DNA of 64,000 nt from Septoria linicola (taxonomy: Eukaryota; Ascomycota; Dothideomycetes; Mycosphaerellales; Mycosphaerellaceae), in assembly GCA_024114885.1 (NCBI GenBank), contig CP099428.1:1488001-1552000 (forward strand). Direction: 5' to 3'. The notes beneath the pieces were generated by a model. It searched no databases and was not told the DNA's origin. It saw only the letters and a program-made list of their open reading frames with translations. Every line of letters starts with the position of its first letter. Position 1 is the first letter of the stretch. The position numbers and the translations under genes are program-made. Of the stretch, positions 56,801 to 64,000 are shown one piece after another.

Positions 56801-57433
56801 ATAGTAGAGACCTTACGCGCTTTAGTATAAGTAATAGACGTATCTTTAATAGTAGCTACTACTAAGTAGCGTAGTAGAGAAAATTAACGCTCTTATAGAT
56901 ATCTAGCGCTATAAAAGAGACCTTTTAGGCTAGTAACTTAGAAAACTATTAGGCTAGCTTTAGTAGCTCTACCTAACCGTTATCGGCCTATATTTAGTAG
57001 ATAGTATTAAACTCTATCCTATTCTCTACTCTCTAGTCTAAAATAAGCTAGTTCTTTATTACCTCTATATTCTTATTAACTTTAGCTATCTAGGCTAAAG
57101 CCTTCGTCTATAGTTTAGAGGCTTACGCTCTCTTATCGTATTTTAGAGTAGCGAGTATAGCTAATACTTCTTCGTTAATATCGTCTAGTTAAAGAATCTT
57201 AGAAGAGTACTTTTAAGCGTCTACGGCTAGTAATTCGTCGTCTATAGTAGTAGATATCTTGTTTATAAAAGAGTTCTAGTACTTCGAGAGTCTATACTTA
57301 CTCTTCTTTACTATTATAGGCGAGGCGCCTTAGCGCTTACTAGTATCGTCTTTACCTATTAGAGAAGGCGGAGTAGTAAAACCTCGAACTAAGATAGGTA
57401 GTAAAGATATCTGTCTATATCGGTTTTAACTAG

Positions 57434-60400
57434 GTTCGAAGCGTGTCTCGTAGTAAGTAGTAGGTTAGTAGAAAGTAGGTATATTATAGAAGATTAAAAA
57501 ACGTAGTCGAGTATAAATTTCTCTATATTAGTAGACTATACGAGTAGGCTATAGGCGGGTAGTCTCTATAGGTAATAATATAAGATAAATATCTATTATC
57601 GCGATAATATAAGTAGAGCGAGAAACTACTAGCGAGATAATAATAATAAATAGCTACCTATTAAGACTAGTAACTATGTCTAAAATACTAGCGTATTATT
57701 AATTAGTATTATTTACTACTGTCGTAGCTCTAACCTCTACGGTTAAAATATAGTAGTATCTATACGTAGGTTCGTTACTATTTATCTAGTAGTAGCTAGC
57801 GCTTTACTTTCGTTTCTAGATAGCGCTTTACTTTTACTCTCGCGTTAGTAGATAGTTTTACCTATAGCGTTACTCTATCGTATTATCCTTAGGCGTATAT
57901 TACGCCCTATCTTATAAGAGAGATATACTTCGTCGTAGGCTTATACTAAGTCGAGAGCGTCTCGAAGATCGTTAATATTATACTAGACGTTATAGCTATA
58001 ATTCTAGTCTAGCTATTTTACTAAGTACTACGTCCTTCTCTATAAGGTATATCTATCTAAGAGCTACTCGATTTCGTAATATAGATTACTTAGGTTATTA
58101 TTATTCTCTATCTATACTAGGCTAGGCTCTAGTAGTATTCTATCGTATAGATTATTACTATTAGGATATAGCTTAAGTTACGCGATCGAAACTACTAGAT
58201 ATATCCTTATCGTTAGAGAGAGTTCGAGCTTATATACTAGTCTCCTAACTCTCTAGATAATCTTAAAAAGCTTTTACTTCTAGCTAGAAAGCTTCTTATT
58301 TATCTAGCTAGGTAATCGATACTCTCTATATAGCTTAAGTAAGACTTTCTAGCTAGGAAGGAAGTATACTAGTATATATATATAGTATCGTATTAGGCCT
58401 TTATCGTAGCTACTACCTAGGTAAGAGAATTAGCTACTTTATCTCTAGCCTCCTACTATAGATTAATATAGTCTACTATTAGTAGCTCTACTAACGGGTT
58501 TACTTCGTCTAGGTTATTATAGAACTCTTAAATAACTATATTTAATACTTTACCTAAAGAGGCGTTCTTTATATTATTTAATTTAGCTTATATATATAGT
58601 AGAGCCTCTATCTACTAGCTATCTAGGAAAGAAGAAGTAAAGAATTAGAGAGTAATTTCTATAGTCTAGTTAGTTCTCTCTAACTAACTATCTAACTATA
58701 GGTAGTATACTATTATAGCTAAGAATCTCGTATCGAGTTTCTTAAAGACTATCTTTATAAATTAGAATAACTAGATAGGATCCCTATCTCTAATTAAGAT
58801 AGCTAGTAAGTTTCTCTCGTATCTAATATACGCTTCTAGCTAGGAACGGCTATAATCCTCTACTATCTAGGTTAATTTTACTAGAGTAAGTATAATTTTC
58901 TTACTATACTTATATATATAAGTTAGGAAGCTATCGAAACCTTCTATTATAGTCGGTATTCTATAGACCTAGTCTATAGTTACTATATAGTATAGAACCG
59001 GCTTACTAGAGATTAGATAGAGCTCGCTTTATAGTCTATATTATAATATCTAGTACGTTAAATAATCTAGATAGAACTTAATATACCTACGTAGTTCCTT
59101 CGAGAGTCGTCTAATATAGAAACTAGTATAAATACGAGTATAGGTCCTATAGAAACTAGAGTAATAATATCTATCGTAGGCTATCGTAAAGACTTCCTTA
59201 TAATACGATTTTAGGATATATAACTATTCGCGGCTATTCTCTAAATCTTTAAAGTAGATTAACTCCTATCTAAGAAAGAACTAGAGTCTAGATAGCGCCG
59301 CTTCTAGCTTATCCTCGATAGGCTCTAGCGGCTCGCTATCTAGTATCGCTAGTCTATCTCTCTCTTATTCTACTAGACGACGATTTTTAGCTTTAGTAAG
59401 CTATTAGAGTCTATCTACCTAATACGAATCGTCTTTATACTCTTATATTAGTTTATCCTTAAACTCTTATATTATTTCTACTAAAACGGAATAGAAAACT
59501 AGAGGCTCTAGCGAAGTAAATATATAGCTAGTATACTCGTCTACTATTATAGTATAGAAACAAAAGCTACCGTTATTATCTAGCTACTAGTTACTATAAT
59601 TCGTATAGAAGTATAAACTATCTATAGCGTCTCTAGCTGTATCTAGGTTATCGTATCTAAGAGAATCTAAGATATCTACTATAGGATCCTTACTATCTTT
59701 TAGGTCCTATATTAGCCTACTAAGAGCGTCTAGGATACTATAAATATACTCTAGTCTATATAAGATTTTAATCTATAAAAACTAGAAGAGGTACTATCTA
59801 ACTCTTACTAAGTAGAGGTTTAGTTTTTCTACTAAGGTTATAGTCGTTAGCGACCTAGCGTTCGCGATACCTATAGCTACTATATAATCTATAAATATAT
59901 AAACTAGTCTCCTATATATCTAAAGGATATATCTCGCTTTCCTCGCTACCTAGAGAAGTCCTACTAGTTCGAGCTCTATAGCTAGATACCTTGATTCTAC
60001 GTCTATATAGGCTTTACTAAAATATATAACTACCTATACCTTAGTAGCTAGGAAACGAGCTATTTTACTATTCTCGAGAACCGGCTCTAGATCTCCTTCT
60101 ACTATATATAGGATTATAGCTCTACTCTTCTTACTAGAGTCTAGGTTAATATAAAGCGGTCTATCTAGGTCGGTATAATAGAGGAAAGTAGCTATACGAT
60201 ATAATTTCTTTAGCGTCTTAAAAGAACGCTAGACGAGCTATCTATTCGTTATCTTAGTCTAAGCTATTACTTTTTTATATACTATTTCCTAGTATTACTT
60301 CTATTAGCTAGAGCGAGGCTAACTAGATAGGCCTTACGCTTCTCGAATAGCGTAATAATAGTAGAGTAGTATAGGATATAGTGTCTTTACTAACTAGTTA

Positions 60401-63400
60401 GGCTAATAAAGAATTCTAAATCCTTTAGCGTCTTAGAGAATAGTAGGTCTAGGATCGCCTAAACCTTTTCCTCGTACGTCGTATACTCTATACTACTTAC
60501 TCGTTATCTAAGTAGCTTAGTAGAAGAGTACGCTAAGAAGGATTTCTAGAGCGATATACTAACGTTCGCGTCTTAGAGTATAGCGAATACCTAGTTTAGA
60601 TACTATAGGTACTCCTTATAAGTACGTAAGAAGATAACGATATCATCGATATATATACGTACGTAATAGGTAAAAGGCTTTAGTATCCTATCTAGCTATC
60701 TCTAGATATATTAGACGCTTCCTTAGTAGCTTATAATAGCGACGTTTATCTATTCCTAGCCTCTATAGCTATTAATAGTAAACTTATATCTATCTAATTT
60801 AGTAACTACCTATTAGTAGAAGAAGGAAATAGCGTCTATTATCGATATATATTAGCTACCTCTAAGGGATTTCACGATATCTTCTTATCGTAGTAAAGAG
60901 TAGGAATCCTTAACTAAAATCTTATTTAATCTCTATATATCTACTACTACGTAGCTCTTACGATATAGCTTACTATCTATTATTACTATCTTCTAAACTA
61001 CGAATACTAGAAACCTAAACTAGGTAGGCTTATAAACAAATAATATCTTCTCTTATCTATAAAGTAGTTCGAAGGCCTTATCTATAACCTATCTATTAGG
61101 CTTATAAAGAGAATAAATTATAGTTAGTATACTATTATACTTATATCTTAGAAGGATATTAATAGGTATATATTCGTCTAGTAGAACCTTTACTATAGTT
61201 CCTTTATCTTAGAAGAGTATCTTATATTTTACTACTATATCTATTAGAGTAGAGACGTCGTTATCTTAGTCTCTAGTATAAACGGTTATACTATTATCTA
61301 GAACTATCTCGTATCTAGGATTAAGGATATCTAGAGGTACTATACTAGTTATAACTATTAATTTTCCTATACCTACTAGTAAGAAGATAGTTATTCTTAC
61401 TATTAGTAGAGGAATTACTAAATTTATTAGCTAGATAATAGATACTTCGAAAGACTAGATACTATAAGTCTTATAGACTCGAGAGCCCTATCTATAAAAA
61501 TCTAGTAGTACTATAATAGCTATATCCTTAGTATCTACTAGATATACGCCTTCGAAATCGTACTCTATTAGGTTTCCTAAACGCGTACCTAGGAGTAGGA
61601 GCGCGTCTATATCTAAATCGTTACGTAGTAGGACGAAGAAGATATTAGCGTTAACTACTACTAAGTAAACCGTAACCTCTAAGTATCTAGCTACCTATAG
61701 AGTAGCGTTAAATCTAAAATCGTAGCTATAAGATAGCTCTATTCTATACTAGACTAGGACTTTAGTAACCTTCTAGGCTAGTAATATAAAAGTATTTACC
61801 TTAGTAGTTATAGCTATATTAAAAGGCTCTCTACTACGTCTATTAGTAATTAGTAGAACTAAGGCGTTCTAGTAAGATCCGAAGGTTATAAGGTAGACTA
61901 TTAGATCGATTACGACTTATTTAGGAATAATAAAATCTATAGTTAGAAGTAGCTTTAGTAGAAGGTTCTTTATAATATAGACCTCGCGTCTAGAATACGT
62001 AAGTATCTACTTCCTCTTAAGTCTAGCTAGGCACTAAATATCTAGATAGATATATTTACTATAGTCTACTACCTCTACGCCTATACTACTAATACGTAAT
62101 AAAGTACGATAGTAGGTAATATTCGAAATTAATTCTCTAAGGAAGTTATTGTCTATTAATAATAGTATAGCTCCTATATCTAGATATACGAGATATATCT
62201 CGCTACCTTTAGTTAACTATACTAGTATACGTATATAGTAGTATCGTCTAAAAGCAAAACCTCTACGTTCGATAGTACCTACTAATAACTTAATTACTAG
62301 TATATCTTCTACTAGTATAGTAAAGATATATAACGTAGTATCTAGTATAGGCTCGTATAGATAAGCTATACGCCTATATATCTAGAGCTAACTATAGCTA
62401 GGAAAATACCTATTATAGTTCGTATAGGTATATATCTTCTTTATCGTAGCTAGTATAAATAGCTAGGTAGTAGAATCCGTATATATAGTAATATCTATAC
62501 TATATAATAGGCTAGTAAAATATACTTAGGTATCGTTTTCTTCTTAGTAGTAGTCGTAGTAACTTAAGCTATAAGAGTAGCTAGATTCGGAACTACTATC
62601 TATATTCGCGTAGTAATTACCTAGACGCTAAGATAGAGAGCGTAAGCTATCTTCCTTAATAGCGTTATAGTAATTACCTAGGTAGCGATCTCGTCCTTAC
62701 CTACTAGAGTTACGATTACCTCGACCTTTATTCCTAGGTAGATTAGTATCTCTATTAACTTATAGACTTACTAGGAGTCTCTCGTTCTAGTAGGGTTTAG
62801 CGTTATCGTAGTAGCGATTATTATATCGTTCTATATACCTGTTTCTCTTATAAGAATCTAACCGCTTTAGGTAGTCTTAGATTATTAGCGTCCTATCTCT
62901 TCTATTTCTATACTATATATATTAGTTAGAAGTATATTTTTTATATAGCCGACGATCGTTTAGATAGCGTCCTAAACAGCTATCGCGATCTAAATCGTAG
63001 CTACTATAGAAGTTATATCGTCGTAACCTATCGTTGTTTCTATACTTACTAGTATTCTATCTATCCGAGCGCTCGCGCTAAGGGTCCTATAGCTTATAAA
63101 GGCGCTTCTATCTCTTAAACTTCTCGTTTATAACCGATACGAAGTAATATATAGTAGTCCGAGCTATAGGCTTTAGTATAGCTTACTAGAGTAGTAGGTC
63201 TATTCTTAACTATACCTAGGTTAATTATCCTAGAAGATTAAGTATCTAGGCTTCTATAGCCTATCGAACTACTAACTAAATATAGTCTACTAGATAGCGA
63301 CCTCGTCTTACCGACTCTAGAGAGTAAGATTTAGCTAAGAGTAAGTCCTAGGCCTCTATTATTAGTAGAGAGAATTAGTCGATTAATACTTTTTCCTAGC

Positions 63401-64000
63401 GTCTTAGGCTACGACCTTTAGCTTAGATACGCGTCTTATCCTTACTATTAAGTTCGTATATAAACTACTAGATCGCTATACCTCTAAAGTATTTATTAAG
63501 GTTATCTACGATAGTATCGATACTATTAACTAGAGCGTAGTCCTATACTAATAATAGAAATAGATATATAGAACGATAGTATACCTTATTATCTTTATCT
63601 ACTAAATCTTCCTAGCTATAGTCGTTTTTAGATAGGTCTAGATAGAAGAAGCTAATATTATTAGGCCTAAAGTATAGCTACCTAAAATCTAAAAAGGTTT
63701 ATTAAGAACCTACTAGCTAGATAGCGTCGTAATAGTCGCGCCTCTTCTAGCTAGAACTTCCGCGTCTATAGTAGTTACTACGGCGGTTATAGCTAGGTTC
63801 GTAGCGTCTATTACCCTCTTCTATATCGCTCGACGAGTTACTAGGAGAGAGTCTACGTCTATTATACTAGTTATAGGCGTCTCTATTTCTACTTCTATCG
63901 TGTCTACTCGATCGCGCTCTATATATAGAATCTAATAAGTCTAAGTTAGATAGATTACCTACTAGGTTAGTAGTAGTCGCTCGAGGATAGGTACTATTAT
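57434..64000 (-). mobile_element. Ty3/gypsy retrotransposon C (second family), RIP-mutated, 5' end beyond window
   Basis: Minus-strand order from the window edge: gag-like Arg/Ser/Asp-rich region (about 63960-62560), aspartic protease (about 62200-62120, 'YLDIGAILLLID', normally DTGA), RT (about 61060-60550: 'VVVDI.RLNKILVKDSY', 'ISIIDAISFFY', 'YIDDIVIF'), RNase H region, and integrase (about 58900-58550, 'ILIRDRDP', 'LERTNQTIEITL'). RT precedes integrase, so gypsy. The RT sequence differs clearly from that of A/B, so it is another family. The left boundary is not defined; about 57434-57950 may be LTR or tail. No LTR pair can be seen because the other end is outside the window. Confidence 0.75.

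Larger units (their letters stand above)
52149..57433 (-). pseudogene. Very long unrecognised reading frame U, RIP-mutated, interrupted by gypsy B
   Basis: In one minus-strand frame (codon low coordinates divisible by 3), every segment I translated reads as coherent protein broken only by TAG/TAA. Segments: 57433-57000 ('FTTPPSLIGKDDTSKR', 'SKYRLSKY'), 56700-56523 ('EERLYNTTSDFEK', 'VEVTRLAKYFLVP'), about 55320-55130 ('EISINDILFLAKSETNEDKL'), 54120-53823 ('SKFLIFLDIERDTIDILL'), the repeats at 53.4-53.8 kb, and 52270-52149 ('SAIDVVILDDEEIPRL'). With the part at 45.1-45.44 kb this is roughly 1,850-1,900 codons. I saw no RT, integrase, transposase or helicase motif. The start is undefined because RIP removed ATG codons. 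It may belong to an unknown mobile element or be a repeated host gene. Confidence 0.6.

Overview
The window looks like a piece of a filamentous ascomycete genome (Pezizomycotina; the gene families fit a Dothideomycete, which is inference). The evidence is short introns of 54-140 bp with GT..AG ends and CTRAC-like branch points, an FlbA-type RGS protein, a Chk1 kinase, a DUF3405 protein, a phiA-type wall protein, small secreted cysteine proteins, and a two-part base composition.

Layout. A gene-bearing island of about 33 kb (3661 to about 36870) lies between two AT-rich blocks (1-3660 and about 36870-64000). These blocks are almost free of CpA and TpG, the signature of saturated repeat-induced point mutation (RIP). 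The left block holds remains of two Ty1/copia elements on the + strand. The right block is a nest of Ty3/gypsy elements. Two copies of one family lie tail to tail: A at 37740-44390 (+) and B at 45441-52148 (-). B has 171-172 bp LTRs and a perfect 5-bp target duplication (GATAC). A partial third internal copy follows A. B interrupts a very long unrecognised reading frame ('U', minus strand, about 57.4 to 45.1 kb). A second gypsy family (C, minus) fills the stretch to the window edge.

Gene island, left to right: a small secreted protein (5286-5979 +); a two-exon unknown (6326-7130 -); checkpoint kinase chk1 (9252-11135 -, three exons); a FlbA/Sst2-type RGS protein with DEP domains (12152-14210 -, three exons); about 6 kb with no supportable gene; an NRPS-like protein that has lost most recognisable catalytic residues but keeps an open frame (20538-24722 -); a DUF3405 type II membrane protein (25203-27557 -); a 2EXR/F-box-like protein (27947-28600 +); an exon-like relic (28692-29153 +); a small three-exon gene (29706-30259 -); a small acidic protein (30464-31056 +) overlapping tail to tail with LTO1/Yae1-like (30884-31474 -); a charged coil protein (32115-32687 +); a phiA-like secreted protein (33881-34462 +); and a GPI-anchored cysteine-rich protein with an internal duplication (35139-36107 -).

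Function. The genes do not form one obvious pathway. Housekeeping or signalling genes (chk1, the RGS regulator, LTO1) sit in the interior. The secreted or surface proteins lie toward the island ends, next to the RIP-mutated repeats, as in 'two-speed' fungal genomes. Splice sites and starts were assigned by eye. Several ORFs begin at non-ATG codons and were re-anchored to an ATG or a splice site.
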